Shown in pieces: positions 1-11,682 of a stretch of 64,000 bases of DNA. The notes below the pieces were generated by a model. That model saw nothing but the letters and a program-made list of their open reading frames with translations. It was not told where the DNA came from and made no database searches. Position 1 is the stretch's first letter. Each line of letters begins with the position of its first letter. Made by a program: the position numbers and the translations under genes. The stretch comes from Todiramphus chloris collaris (taxonomy: Eukaryota > Chordata > Aves > Coraciiformes > Alcedinidae), in contig JANVCC010000021.1 in NCBI GenBank assembly GCA_025345505.1, positions 834,902-898,901 of the forward strand. The letters run 5' to 3'.

Positions 1-47
1 TCCTTTCCTTTCCTTTCCTTTCCTTTCCTTTCCTTTCCTTTTCTTTC
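1..47. repeat. (TTTCC)n microsatellite
   Basis: Pure pentanucleotide repeat running off the left edge of the window, decaying to TTCTTTC at its right end. Its full length cannot be seen. Confidence 0.95.
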
Positions 48-1067
48 GGATAGTTCTGTGCCTTTTTTTTCCATGTAATCTGTTTGTAAGGCCACATATG
101 TATTCATGGGCATGTTCACAATGAGTACATAAAGATAACATATTTAATTATAAAAGGAAATCTTGAAATACAATATTTATAAGTTGGTAAATCTTATTAG
201 ATTTCTTTAAATATCAAAGAGAGTGACTTTTCTCAATGCATATCTACTAAAAAAAATGACACCATATTATTACTGCTGTCCAAGGACGCAGCTGGCACCA
301 CTTCCTAAGCACTGTCCCCAGCTGACAAGAATGCAAGAACTCAACACAGCACCTCTGGTTATTCTCCATTTCAACTGTTCCTTCTATCTCTTCAAGAGAC
401 CGAGCAGAGGTTAATGCCACCTAAAGAAGCAGTTAATACAGGATCAGCTTTATCATTCTTCAGAGCTTCTGCAACTTCAGGTTCTCTCATACAAGCTGAT
501 GAAGCCCAAGTGGAGCAGACCATCCTTGGTACAAATGGTCTCCATGCAGCTGACAGTCTGCTGGTTATGATTCAAGTTTCCAGGAAGCCTGTTCCAGTAG
601 GAACTACACAGGGGATATCTCATCATGGTAGTTAACTAGTAAAAGGGAAGATGAAACTATTGCTATTGTTAGATACCTCCTATGCAGATGCCCACACCTA
701 GGCTCCCTCTGTTGTCAACAGAGAATAAATAGCAACTGAGGGTTTCATCTGATTTATGACATCAATATAGTCCTTTATAGATACTTTAACACAGATTAAT
801 TTATTCAAAGTCTAACTATAAAGGACAATTAAGCTGACTTGCCCAGATAGAGACATGAATGCTGAACATGCCTACATGTGTTCAGACAGACAAAATGCCA
901 GTATGGCTACACTGGACCATAGTGATAAGAGAGCTCAGGGTTACTGAATTGCCATCATAACTGGCATGAAAACCATGGCTTCTGGCAATAGTATGATATT
1001 AAGAGTCCTCTCTAGACTCTTTCTATGGGTGGTCTGCATCAATGAATTCACTTCAGGTTATATCACA
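48..1067. other. single-copy AT-rich DNA, no gene recognised
   Basis: No repeat family is recognised. The plus strand is open from 309 to the stop at 635 (108 codons), with an internal ATG at 414. The peptide resembles no family I know, and no convincing splice sites or polyadenylation signal bound it. It is probably chance. Confidence 0.5.
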
Positions 1068-2200
1068 CATCCACAGAATCGCAGGATCATTAAGGTTGGA
1101 AAAGACCAACTGTCTACTAAAGATTATCAGGAACACTAAGCCATGTCCTGAAATGCCATGTCTACATGTTTTCATAACCCCTGCAGGGATGGTGACTCCA
1201 TCCCCTCCCTGGGCAGCCTGTTCCAAGGCCTCATCACTCTCTCAGCACAGAAATTGTTCCTAATGTCCAATCTAAACCTCCCCTGGTAAAACTTAAGACC
1301 ATTTCCTCTCATTCTATTGCTGGTTACCTGGCAGAAGAGGCCAACACCCACATCACTCCAACCTCCTGTCAGGGAGCTGGAGAGAGCAAGAAGGTCTCCC
1401 CTCAGCCTCCTCTGCTCCAGACTAACCCAGCCCAGCTCCCTCAGCCGCTCCTCAGCAGACATCTTCTCCAGAGCCCTCCCCAGCTTCCTTGCCCTTCTCT
1501 GGCCCCGCTCCAGCCCCTCAAGCTCTTTCTTCTCCTGCGGCACCCAAAGCTGAGCCCAGTGCTCAAGGTGCAGCCTCCCCAGTGCCCAGCCCAGGGCCAC
1601 CATCCCTGCCCTGCTCCTGCTGGACACACTATTGCTGAGCCAGGCCAGGATGCCCTTGGCCTTCTTGGCCACCTGGGCACACGCTGCCTCCTGCTCAGCC
1701 GGGTGTCCCCCAGCACCCCCAGCTCCCTTTCTGCCCAGCAGCTTTCCAGCCACTCCTCCCCGGGCCTGAAGTGTTTCCTGAGGTTCTTTTGCCCCAAGTG
1801 CAAGACCCACTTGGCTTTCTTAAACCTCATCCCATTGACCTTGGCCCATTGACCCAATCTGTCCAGATCCCTTTGCAGAGCCTTCCATCTCTTGAGCAGA
1901 TCAACGCTCCCACTCAGTTTGGTGTCATTTGCAAATTTACTGGGGGTGCCTCAGTCCCTTCATCCAGATCATTGATAAAGACATTAAACAAACTGGCCTC
2001 AAAACTGAGCCCTGGGGAACACCACGAGTGACCAGCTACCAACGAGATTTAACTCTGTTCACTACAACTCTCTGGGCTTGGACACCCAGCCAGTTTTTAA
2101 CCCAGCAAAGAGTACATTTGTCCAAGCCATGAGCCTCCAGCTTCTCTAGCAGAATGTTCTCTGTATCCCTCAGATCGGGGTGTCTGGATTTGTTTTACTG
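1068..2200 (-). mobile_element. CR1 LINE, 5'-truncated, RT to 3' end
   Basis: The 3' end lies at low coordinates (GATCCTGCGATTCTGTGG on the minus strand, about 1070-1087). Reading the minus strand, reverse-transcriptase block GVPQGSVL is encoded near 2005-2030, followed by FINDLDEG-like sequence and the C-terminal ORF2 signature ([18 protein letters not shown], then WNRLPRE). The reading frame is broken several times, so it is dead. Its segment 1415-1681 is almost identical to the copy at 15292-15940, although the 3' untranslated part belongs to another subfamily. No target duplication was found. Confidence 0.93.
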
Positions 2201-2247
2201 GGATATTGTGTACATAGGTTTATATATACATACATTTGAGTTTCTTA

Positions 2248-2620
2248 ATAATATAATGTGACAGGGCACATTGCCAGCTCACGTTCAGCGCTTCACCCAC
2301 CAGCACCCCGAAGTCCTTCTCTGCAGGGCTGCTCTCAATCAACTCATCACCCAGACTGTATTTGTGCTTGGAATTGCCCTGCCGCAAGTGCAGGCCCTTG
2401 CCCTTGACGTTGTTGAACTTCATGAGGTTGGCATGAGCCCACCTCTCCAGCCTGTCGAGGTGTCTCTGTATGGCATCTGTTCCCTCCAGCATGTTGACCG
2501 CACCACTCAGTTTGGTGTCATCAGCAAACTTGCTGAGGGTGCCTTGATCCCACTGTCCATGTCGCCAACAAAGATGTCAAACAGCACTTGTCCCAGTGCC
2601 TATCCAAATGCACCAGACAA
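2248..2620 (-). mobile_element. CR1 LINE fragment, RT palm region
   Basis: The minus strand encodes the RT catalytic block [11 protein letters not shown] (FADD codons at 2517-2528), continuing to [24 protein letters not shown] and DFGVLV, a typical CR1 ORF2 order. The C-terminal region and 3' tail are absent, so both ends are truncated. It sits just upstream, in element orientation, of the copy at 1068-2200 but overlaps it in RT content. The two are therefore separate insertions, not one element. Confidence 0.9.
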
Positions 2621-4079
2621 ATATGTGCACACAGAAGGGAGAGCCAGGTAAGACAGCAAAAAGTTGGGAATGGGATTTTGTAAAATGACACGACAGACTG
2701 CATTCATCAGAGGCCACCAACTGTGCTGACCAACATGCACAAAGTTGCATGCAACTGGCCCTTTTTATGCCTCCTCTTCTCTATTTTCTTGCTCTTCTGA
2801 CCCAGCTTTATCCCACACTTTCCTGCCTTTGGCCCTTCTGGAGTTCTGCATATTCCTTTAAATAACCCATTATAATTTTGTTCTTCCCCATGAGACCTGT
2901 GATAATCTTCTTTCCCCCCTTGCCAGTTACATAGTTCTGGATGATCCTCAAGGCAATCAGATTTTCTTCAAAAGCACTCCCTCGACCAAAACTAAATGCT
3001 GGTGTAGATGTACTTAAGCTACCCAACAATTAAAGTCTGGGAAAACAGCCTGAACAAATTCTCACACTTTTATGAACACTTTTTATGAAAAGAAATTAAA
3101 AAGAAAACTTTTTAGTGTAAGATTTTTTTTTTTTTTTCCTACTCAATTTAAAATTTATTATTTGAGGCAATGGAGCAATTTAATAAACTGGACTTCTTGT
3201 AAGAATAAGTGCTGCAAAACTGAGCCCCTTGGGCTTGAAACTTGACGTCTAGATACCTCTGGGATGACTAATGTTGAATCCACTTGGCTTTTCAATATTT
3301 TCTACCAGACAATGTGAGCATCTGTGAAATTGCTCAATGGTCTTCTGTCTAGAGAACCCATCCTCCCAGACTTGGTACTTAAGTTTCCACAATTAAGTGG
3401 GAGGCTCAAAAAAAAAGATTTTTTTCCTGCTCTCATCCTTTCTTCAGGTCTTCTGTAGATTTAGCCCTTTACATTTTAGTGCTGTCATTCACACTGCTCA
3501 TATTAAGACAACACATACAGAACCTTAGAAAACAGAACTCGTGAGACATTACGTCTGTTTTCTGATTTTTATATTTATTTTATGAACTTTCTCAGTCTAT
3601 AAATTGAAAATAATCCCAGAAAAATGAAGAAATGGATTACTCTGATAGCAGCTCCAATTAAAAGGAAAAGAGAATGCGTAGTATAGTCAATCAGGAAATA
3701 TTATGCTAATTACTGTAAAGATAACAGCTGTTCATCCTCACCAGATTATTAACACCTTATACACTCCAGCAGGGAAGCATCCCATGCAACGCTAATCTTC
3801 CATGTGCAAACAACTGCTGCTTCTTCACGGGGAAGTGGGTAATACATTCTTCTCCCTGACAGAACAATAGGCGAGCAACAGCAGGCACAACAGAAGTTTT
3901 ATGACTTTCAAGATTTTGTTAATGTCATTGGCACCGCAAACTGTACAATGCATATGCTACCAGCAGAAAACAAACGCAGTTCTTCTAAAGCAAAAAATCA
4001 CTTCCACCTATTTATATGTAAAGAAATCACTGTTTATCCCAGCTGTTAATTTTTTCTGTTCTCTTTCGACTTTTCCCTC
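2621..4079. other. single-copy AT-rich DNA, nothing recognised
   Basis: Low-complexity T and A runs (about 3121-3138) and no repeat family. Around 3650-3830 is a mixed-composition stretch with homeodomain-like GCTAATTAC. No coding signal is seen. Confidence 0.5.
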
Positions 4080-4853
4080 TGTCAGGGTTTAGGGTCAGGG
4101 CAGCCCCTTAGACCTGTAACAGCTGCTCTCTGTTAACCCCCCTCCCTCCCCAGAAGGGGAAGAGAAAGGGAATAAGGGAGAGAGACTCAACCATTAGAAA
4201 AGGGGACTGGGACAGATTTAATGGAAATGGAAATAATAATATTAATAATGGAGTATATACAAATCTATACAATGCCAGTATGGAACCCAACCCCCTGATG
4301 GCATTTCCATCCCCGTCACCACTGATGGAGTGGGCACCAGGAAAGTCCCTGACTAAGCCCAGATGCAGATGGGAACTGTGTTCAGGAGCAGGATTCTGAT
4401 ACTGGATTCAGGAACACACAGGTTGTCGTCAAAGGCAGAATGGACAGAGCCCTCCTCAGAAGCTAGCCAGGGAAGAAGCAAGGAAGAAGCCAGAATACCT
4501 GAGCCCAGCAGAAAGCGTGACCCTCATGATCCCTCAGCTTCCTAAATATGACGACCATGGGCTGGGGTCCCTCGGGGGTCAGTTTGGGGTCCCCTGTCCT
4601 GGCCGCCCCTCCCTGCAGGTGCCGCCTTTGACTTTCTGCACCCCCCCGGGGTTGGTGCCCAAGCCCCAGCAGTGGCCTCGCTCTGCACCCCAGCCCTGGG
4701 TCCCGCCTGTGCCCATGGGGTGTTCTCCCTGCTGGGAGCAGCCCCTGCCTGTGCCACCAGCTGCTGCCTGCAGCCAGGGCAGGGGGAGAAGAGCTGGGCT
4801 GGGAAGGGGAACCCCTGACCACAGTCACTGCTGCTCTCACTCATACCAGGACA
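4080..4853 (+). mobile_element. solo LTR of an endogenous retrovirus, family 1, full length
   Basis: A 774-bp LTR with inverted terminal bases TGTC...GACA, flanked on both sides by the same five bases, CCCTC (4075-4079 and 4854-4858). This is the target-site duplication left by integration. No internal gag, pol or env sequence is attached, so only a solo LTR remains, as left by LTR-LTR recombination. The 3' half is GC-rich (about 4560-4830). Two shorter relatives lie at 17810-18122 and 50038-50326. A 5-bp duplication fits ERVL-like or similar classes, but class assignment is inferred. The intact duplication suggests moderate age. Confidence 0.85.
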
Positions 4854-5760
4854 CCCTCCTTTTTTTTTTTCTTTATCAAATTTAAAATGGTGAACACCCA
4901 GTTTTAGCTCTGAACTGGTTTTGTGAAAAGATCAATTTTTGACTTTATTAATCAAATCTGTAGCCAAATTACTATGGTGTTCACTCCTCATTTTCTGGTT
5001 TATTGAAGTAACTTTCAGCATATTGCTACCTTAAACATTCTGCTCAAATGACACAGCAGAATGAAAAAAAAAAAACCAAAACATATTTTAAGGAAAATTC
5101 CCATCCTACCAAGGAAAACTGTCTGATGTGAAAAACCACAGAACATTATTTCCTCTACAAAAAATATGATTTAAATAGTAAAAAACCCCACTCTAAGTCT
5201 CTTTATTGTAGGCTTTGAAAACAAAATAGTAAGTTAAAAAAAAAAAAAAAGATTACAAGCAAATTGCAGAATTAACAAGTTCAAGGGCTCTCTCATCTGT
5301 TAAGCCTAAAGAGAGTTTAATTAAAGCTAATTGGGGAACTTAAAAGTTGTAAAAACTATGACAAGAAAGAAGAAAAAAAAATACAATACACCACCTCAAA
5401 ATATCTAGCTATGAAGAAAATGAGATAATTGCTTGATAAAGCCATCCCTTAGTGTTATGTTGAGCTTGTTCTGTGAATGAATCACTTGGCAAGTGCTCCG
5501 TGTGCTTCCTTTGGCAAAGATGTAGGCAGGTGGCTGTCTTCTTGCTGGTAGACAAGCCAGATTAAAAGATTGTCACCCTCTGCATCCCTCTTTTCACTCT
5601 TCCTACACTGGCAGAGTGTACAAAAATTGAAGTTTCCCTCATACTTGCTATAGAGGCCGTTCCCCCCTGATATCCTGTCAAAGTGCTCTGTATCTGCTGT
5701 TCTTCCTCCCTGCCCCTCGCTGAGCACTGTTCAGGTGCTTGACCTATCCTGGATAATTTT
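4854..5760. other. single-copy AT-rich DNA, nothing recognised
   Basis: Homopolymer A runs near 5065 and 5238. A minus-strand 81-codon open frame at 5482-5727 has no recognisable family and no supporting signals. Confidence 0.5.
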
Positions 5761-6105
5761 CACAGAAACATAGAATGGTAGGGGTTGGAAGGGACCTCTG
5801 GAGATCATCGAGTCCAACCCCCCTGCCAGAGCAGGATCACCTAAAGAAGGTCACACAGGATCACATTGTCCAGGTCGGTTTGTAATGTCTCCAGAGAAGG
5901 AGACTCCACCACCTCTCTGGGCAGCCTGTTCCAGGGGTCTGTCACCCTCAAAGTAAAGAAATTCCTCCTTATGTTTAGATGGAACTTCCTATGTTCAAGT
6001 TTGTTTCCATTACCACTTGTTCTGTCACTGGGCACCACTGAAAAAAGACTGGTCCCATCCTCCTGACACCCATTCTTTAAGTATTTATATCCATTGATGT
6101 TTATA
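5761..6105 (-). mobile_element. CR1 LINE 3' fragment, subfamily with GGGGTTGGAAGGGACC tail
   Basis: The minus strand reads C-terminal ORF2 ([39 protein letters not shown]) followed by the 3' untranslated end at 5763-5840. Only about 345 bp remain. It belongs to the same subfamily as the copies at 26169, 27735, 30120, 54590 and 56281. Confidence 0.93.
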
Positions 6106-6769
6106 AGCATTTAAGGATTTATAAGCATTTTGCCTGCCGTGGGGCACTGCCAGAACAGCTGTGCCAGAAGAACTGAGGAGTGGTATCTCCTGATGAAATT
6201 ATGACTTTGTAAGTTCTGAACCGTTTGTTTTTCAGTTATTTGCATTGCTCACAAGCTTTGCAGGTTCTCTGGTACTTCTGGTCAACTTACAGCTAAGGAA
6301 CATCCTTAAAAAGATGAGTGGGTGAATCAGCTCTGCACTTCTCCAAAGCACTGAAGTCCATTTGACCTTACTCCATCTGAGGACTAGAGTTCAAGGAACT
6401 GACAAAACTGAAATTACTGCCTCTCCTTTACCCAGGAATCCATCTACAGAAAGACATCATGATCTGTGCCCATCTTTTTCATCCTTAGTCAGTCTTCAGG
6501 ATTCGTTATCTCAGAAAGATGCTAGGTGCAACATGTTATTTGCTTGTGTAGCAGATGAGCTCTTCCACAGCTCGTCTCAAGTGGGAGGCTGCCTTACCTC
6601 AGTGTTCAAGGGAGATCAGGAAATGTAAAAGGATTTCTTGTTTCCTGAGAGCTTATTTTCTGAGATCTAGAAGAAAAAACAAATGTTTTGCAAACTGTGT
6701 GGTACAATCAGACATAGACAAGCTGGTAGTAGGCAGCAGCCTACTGAAGATGGCAGATCCTTCAGGACA
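6106..6769. other. single-copy DNA, nothing recognised
   Basis: No repeat family or coding exon is recognised. A splice-donor-like GAG/GTAAGG on the minus strand near 6598 has no open exon to go with it. Confidence 0.45.
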
Positions 6770-7535
6770 CATTCCATAGAGTGCAAGAGCTCCCCAGGTG
6801 TAAGAAATCAGGCAAGGAAGGCAAGAGAGCAGCATGGGTGAGTTGAGACCTGCTGGTCAAACTAAAGGGCAAGAAGGAAATGTGCAGGTAGTGGAAGCAG
6901 GGACAGGTATCCTGCAAAGAGTATAGGGACAGTGCCCAGTTGTGTAGGGATGGGGTCAGGAAGGCCAAGCCATGGCTGGAGCTGAATTTGGCAGGGGATG
7001 CAAGGAATAATAATAAGGGCTTCATCAGGTACATCAGCCAGAAAAGGAAGGTCAAAGAAAGTGTACCCCTCCTTATGAACAAGACTGGCAAACTGGTAAC
7101 AATGGATGAGGAGAAGGCTGTAATAACAACTTGTTTGCCTCAGTCTTCACTGGTAACCTCTCTCCCCATGCCTTTTGCATGGGTGGACTTCAAGATGGAG
7201 ATTGGAGGGACGAGGATCCTCCCACTGTAAGATAAGATGAGGTTCATGACCAACTGAGGAACCTGAACATATGTAAGTCTATGGGACCTGATGAGATGTA
7301 TCTCAGAGTCCTGAGGGAACAGGCTGATGGAATTGCCAAGCCACTCTCCATGGTATTTGAAAAGTCCTGGCAGTCAGGTGAAGTCCTTGGTGTCTGGAAA
7401 AAGAGAAACATGGGGCTCATTTTTTAAATAAGTAGAAAAGAGGACCCCTGCAACTAGTGACCTGTCAGCCTTACTTCTGTGCCCAGGAAGATAATGGAAT
7501 AGATCCTCCTGGAAGCTCTGCTAAGCTATGACTTT
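6770..7535 (+). mobile_element. CR1 LINE ORF2 fragment, endonuclease-RT linker to early RT
   Basis: The plus strand encodes a 5' part of ORF2 rarely kept in this window: CRDGVRKAKPWLELNLAGDA, KGFIRYISQKRKVKES and LLMNKTGKLVTMDEEKA (6940-7120). After frame breaks it continues with [20 protein letters not shown] (about 7275-7335) and [16 protein letters not shown] before ending inside the RT near 7535. The C-terminus and 3' tail are missing. Since CR1 copies normally keep their 3' end, this piece was probably cut by a later deletion or rearrangement. Confidence 0.9.
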
Positions 7536-8198
7536 TGGTTAAGTGTTATCTCAAAATCCCCATTCTGATCTTTATTTATTTTTTTTTTCCTGAAATTTGA
7601 AGTGAAAAAAGTCATGCTGCCTCCTCTGGTTTTAATAAAGAACAGTGCTATGGTAGAAATCTCTGCAAGGTTTATTTTGTTGTGCACAGCTGAAACTCTG
7701 TTAGAAAGAGTTTGAGATGAACCTACTCTTAGAATTCTACCTGGATATTAAAAAACTACAAAAATTGAGTGACTTCCTAGCTTCTGTGCCAAGGATTCTG
7801 TGGTGCTTAATGTATGAGTCTAGCTCTTTCTTAGCAATTACTGTTTTAATTGGAGTGTAAAATTAGGCATCTGCAAAATTTGTATCTATTGATTACAGTA
7901 GTAAAGAGGGAAAGGGACAGATAACTCATGAAGAAACCTTCATCTGTAAAAATGTTCTAAATACATTTCATGCTGGTGAAATAATATTTCTAGCATAGAA
8001 GACCCAAATAGTGTAATGCTACTCATGTCTCAGGTTTAGAATGGGATGCACAGAACAAATTTTAAACAGAAGATATTTATGACATGTACTAAGAATATCT
8101 TTAACCCACACTAAAGCTAGAAGCATGTGAGATTGTTCTTTTCTACTTACAGGAAAACACTATGGATATGCTACCAACGTCATCCAAACAATGAAGTT
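7536..8198. other. single-copy AT-rich DNA, nothing recognised
   Basis: No repeat family, coding exon or RNA gene is recognised. Confidence 0.45.
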
Positions 8199-8785
8199 AA
8201 ATCACAGAATCACAAAGTCTCTGTGGTTGGAAAAGACCAAGTCCAAATGTTATCTGACTCCACCAGGCCACTACTACACCATATCCTTGAGCACCCTATC
8301 TAGATGGCTTTTAAATACATCCAGGGATGGAGATTCAACCACCTACCTGGGCAGCCTGTTCCAGTCTTTGAGAACCCTTTTGGGAGAGAAGCTTTTCCTC
8401 ATGTCCAACCTAAACCTCCCCTGGTGCATCTTGATGCCATTTCCTCTTGTCCTGTCAGTTGTGTCTTGTGAGAAGAAACCAACACCCACCTCACTCCAAC
8501 CTCCTTTCAGGGAGCTGGAGAGATTCCCTCAGCTGCTCCTCAGCAGACATCTTCTCCAGAGCCCTCATCAGTTTCTTTGCCCTTCTCTGGACCAGCTCCA
8601 GCCCCTCAAGCTCTTTCTTCTCCTGAGGCACCCCAAACTGACCCTGTGCTCAAGGTGCAGCCTCCCCAGTGCTGAGTGCAGTGGGCCAATTACTTCTCTA
8701 TTCCTGCTGGACATAGCATTCCTGATGCAGGTCAGGATGCCATTGACCTTCTTGGCCACCTGGGTGCATGTTGGTTCATCAAAGT
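8199..8785 (-). mobile_element. CR1 LINE 3' fragment, GTTGGAAAAGACC subfamily
   Basis: The 3' tail is at 8199-8236, then the untranslated region with CCAGGGATGGAG and CACCTACCTGGGCAGCC on the plus strand. The C-terminal ORF2 remnant covers 8450-8785 (minus-strand peptides [20 protein letters not shown] and CTQVAKKVNGIL). The region matching the near-identical core of the copies at 1.5, 15.4 and 41.7 kb is clearly diverged here, so this is a useful unconverted comparison. Confidence 0.92.
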
Positions 8786-10044
8786 TTTCCCATATCATTT
8801 AAACTGGGATGCTTTTTTTTTGTGGCATTTTTTTGGGTAACAGTTTGTAATGAATATGAATATATAAACACTTCTTTTTCATTTTCAATGGGGGGAAAAT
8901 CAGAACATTTCACAGGAAAAGAAAAGAAAACACACTTGTAAAAGATTATATTTAGGAAAAAGTTATTATGTGATGTACAACATCCCTTTTTTGTAACCAC
9001 ACCACGTAGAGAAATGCACACATCTCCCTCTGCATAAGTGTTTCCAATGTTCCCCACCAAAACACAGAAAACATCCCATCCTCCCAACTTTTTTGGTGAC
9101 CTTGGCATCTCATGAAAACTTTCTTATGATATATTGTGTTCTTCATGTCAGGTGGTGGCTATGCCCACAGATTTGCTCTGAAACAGAAAATCTTGACAAG
9201 AAATCTTGGGGAATAAATAAATTCAGGGAGCTCTGTAAAAATCAACATTTTTCTCTGTTTCATGATACCACCAGGAGCTGGGAACAATTTTCCTGGGTTA
9301 GTGAAGGTTGACATGTGTTGTGTTTGTAACTTCTATGTTTTCTTTTCTTTTGGATCAGCTTGGGTTTCCAGTGCATGCATATGAAGCCTGTTTTTCTGAT
9401 GTATATACTAACATTCTGCTATTCCATGAGAAATTGGCTGAATGTCTTGGGAAGCCTGGGATGGTTTCCAATAGTTGTTTATAATTAGGAGCATCTCAAG
9501 TGCTGGTGTTTTTTCACATCAGTGGCAAATAGGAAAAAATATTTACTTTTAGGGCTTATTTAATCATTGGCTCTGTTAAATTGTGGGGGTTTGGGTATGT
9601 TCTTTTTCATTCTGTTTATTATGCATTGCTCTTTTCTTTATTTTTTTTTTTTTCTGCATTTTTCACTGCTGCGCAAGCATGTTGCAGAATTTCCTGAAGG
9701 AGGCTGCCAAAAGCTAGCTTGAAAAGGTCTTTCATAAAAATAATTTAAATTTTCTGTCTGTGATTCCATTGGCTTTGGATCAGTCCTGGATATCAATGGG
9801 TCATCTACTTGGAGAAGGTGATTACTTCCACAGCACAACTGAAGATTTACTTGCTTTGCTGCTTCATAGAAAGTACTAGATGAGCTGGAGCAAATGATTA
9901 GTGCTGTACAGTTGAGTAAAGCCGTAGTCCTCTGTGGGAATTTTTTATTGTCATGTCAGTAGCTTTTGCTCCTGTGCTTTAAACCTACAGAAGAAACTGA
10001 TATCTTTCTGCAGGCCTTGGGAGGAGCAGATCTGTCCTGCGACC
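8786..10044. other. single-copy AT-rich DNA, nothing recognised
   Basis: T runs near 8812 and 9640. No gene, repeat family or RNA gene is recognised. Confidence 0.45.
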
Positions 10045-10720
10045 TGTCCTTTTGTATGGTTTTTATCAATGACTTGGCAGAGGAGGCAGAGTGCCTTCTA
10101 GATTACACTAAGCTGTGGGAACAGCTGATATGCTCAAGGGTAGGACTGTCCATCCTGAGGGACCCAGACAAGCTGGAGGAACATGACAACAGAAACCTTA
10201 TAAAATTCAACAAGAAGCAATGCAAAGGCCACATCTAGATACTGTGTCCAGTTTTGAGCCCCCAGAGTAGGAAAGACTTAGACAAATTGGAGGAAGCTTA
10301 GTGGAGGGCCCCAGAGGTGATGGGGCTTAAGAATTTGCCCTATGTAAAGAGCTGGTCTTGTTCAGGATGGAGAAGGGATATTTTTCAGGACACCTAATCG
10401 CTCCTCGAGTCCCTCAAGGAGTCAAAGAGATGGAGTCGGGCTCCTTATAGTAGTACGTGACAGGAGGGTAACAATGGGCACAAGTTGAAACAAGATGAGA
10501 AACTTCTTCCCAAGAGTATAGTCAGGCAGTGGAGCAGGTTGCCCAGAGAGACCGAGTGGTGTTTATCCTTGGAATTTTTCAAGATCCTGTTGTTAAAAGT
10601 CCTCAGCAACCTGGTCTGATACCATAATTTACTGTGTTTTGGCCAGAATTTTAAATCAGGAAGTGTCCCAAGGTCCCTTCCAACCTGGATTTTCCAATCA
10701 ATCCTATGATCTTATTTCAG
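10045..10720 (+). mobile_element. CR1 LINE, old, RT to 3' end
   Basis: The plus strand encodes VFINDLAEEAECLLDYTKLW (10050-10110), LDRLE-like LRDPDKLEEHDNRNLIKFN (10155-10212) and degraded C-terminal ORF2. The untranslated 3' end closes with GGTCCCTTCCAACCTGG and ATCCTATGAT (10670-10715). Frame breaks and divergence are heavy, so it is older than its neighbours. Another CR1 in the same orientation begins about 35 bp beyond its tail. Confidence 0.85.
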
Positions 10721-10754
10721 CATCTTCTCTTTGAGAATACAAATACAAGAATAC

Positions 10755-11255
10755 AGTACAAGAGAGATATTGAGGTGTTGGAGTGGGTGCAGAGGAGGGC
10801 AACGAAGCTGGTCAAGGGACTGGAAAATAGATCATATGAGGATCGTTTGAAGGAGCTGGGCCTGGTTAGTTTGAGGAAGAGGAGGCTGAGGGAAGCCCTC
10901 CTCACTCTCTCCAGCTCCCTGTAAGGACATTGGAGAGAGGCTGGTGCTGGGCTCTTCTCTCAGGTGATTAGGGACAGAACCAGAGGGAACGGCCTCAAGC
11001 TGAAACAAGGCAGGGTTAGACTGGACACTGGGAAAAATCCTTCATGGAAAGGGTAGTGAAATATTGGAATGGGCTGCCCAGGGAGGGGGCTGAGTCCCCA
11101 TCCCTGGATGTGTTTAAACATCGCTTGGATGTGGTGTTGGGGGACATGGTCTAGGGGTGAGCTTGTAGAGTAGGGCTGATAGTTGAACACGATGATCCCA
11201 AGGGTCTTTTCCACCCTGAGTGATTCTGTGATTCTGTGTGATTCTGTGATTCTTT
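10755..11255 (+). mobile_element. CR1 LINE 3' fragment
   Basis: Begins in the C-terminal ORF2 ([40 protein letters not shown]). It continues through the LSSSL region and the 3' untranslated part and ends with repeated TGATTCTGTGATTCTGTG near 11220-11250. It lies immediately downstream of the older CR1 that ends at 10720. Confidence 0.93.
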
Positions 11256-11682
11256 TTAATCAAGGTTTCCTAGGCTGCACCCTTTCCAGATCTATTAGCA
11301 GGGAAGCAGTTTGGGTTCAGGGTATTTCTTTCTATCATTCTCTGTGAAGTATTTCCTGTTCTTGGATGAAGAAGAGAATGTGAAAGTCAAATCACCTAAT
11401 TGTTAGGATGTACAGTATAGATGCCTAAATCTGGGCTACTTGTCTAGACTTCCATTGTAACTGATAGAGATAAAGAGACATTTTGGGGAGGACATTAATC
11501 TCACCTGAAGGCAGATGTGTAAAGTAGGTTGTCTGGATCACACACAAGAATATTTTTCTCCACTGACTGTATTAGAAGTTTAGATGAATAGCTCAGTTGT
11601 AGCTGCCTGTATATAGTTGCTTACAAAGTTTAACGATAACATTCTATCTATAATGCCTGTAACTACCCACCACACTTCCTAT
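11256..11682. other. single-copy DNA, nothing recognised
   Basis: No repeat family or coding exon is recognised. Confidence 0.45.

Noticed and set aside
4463-4885. Overlapping open frames of 100-125 codons on both strands
   Set aside because: They are side effects of the GC-rich half of the solo LTR, not genes.
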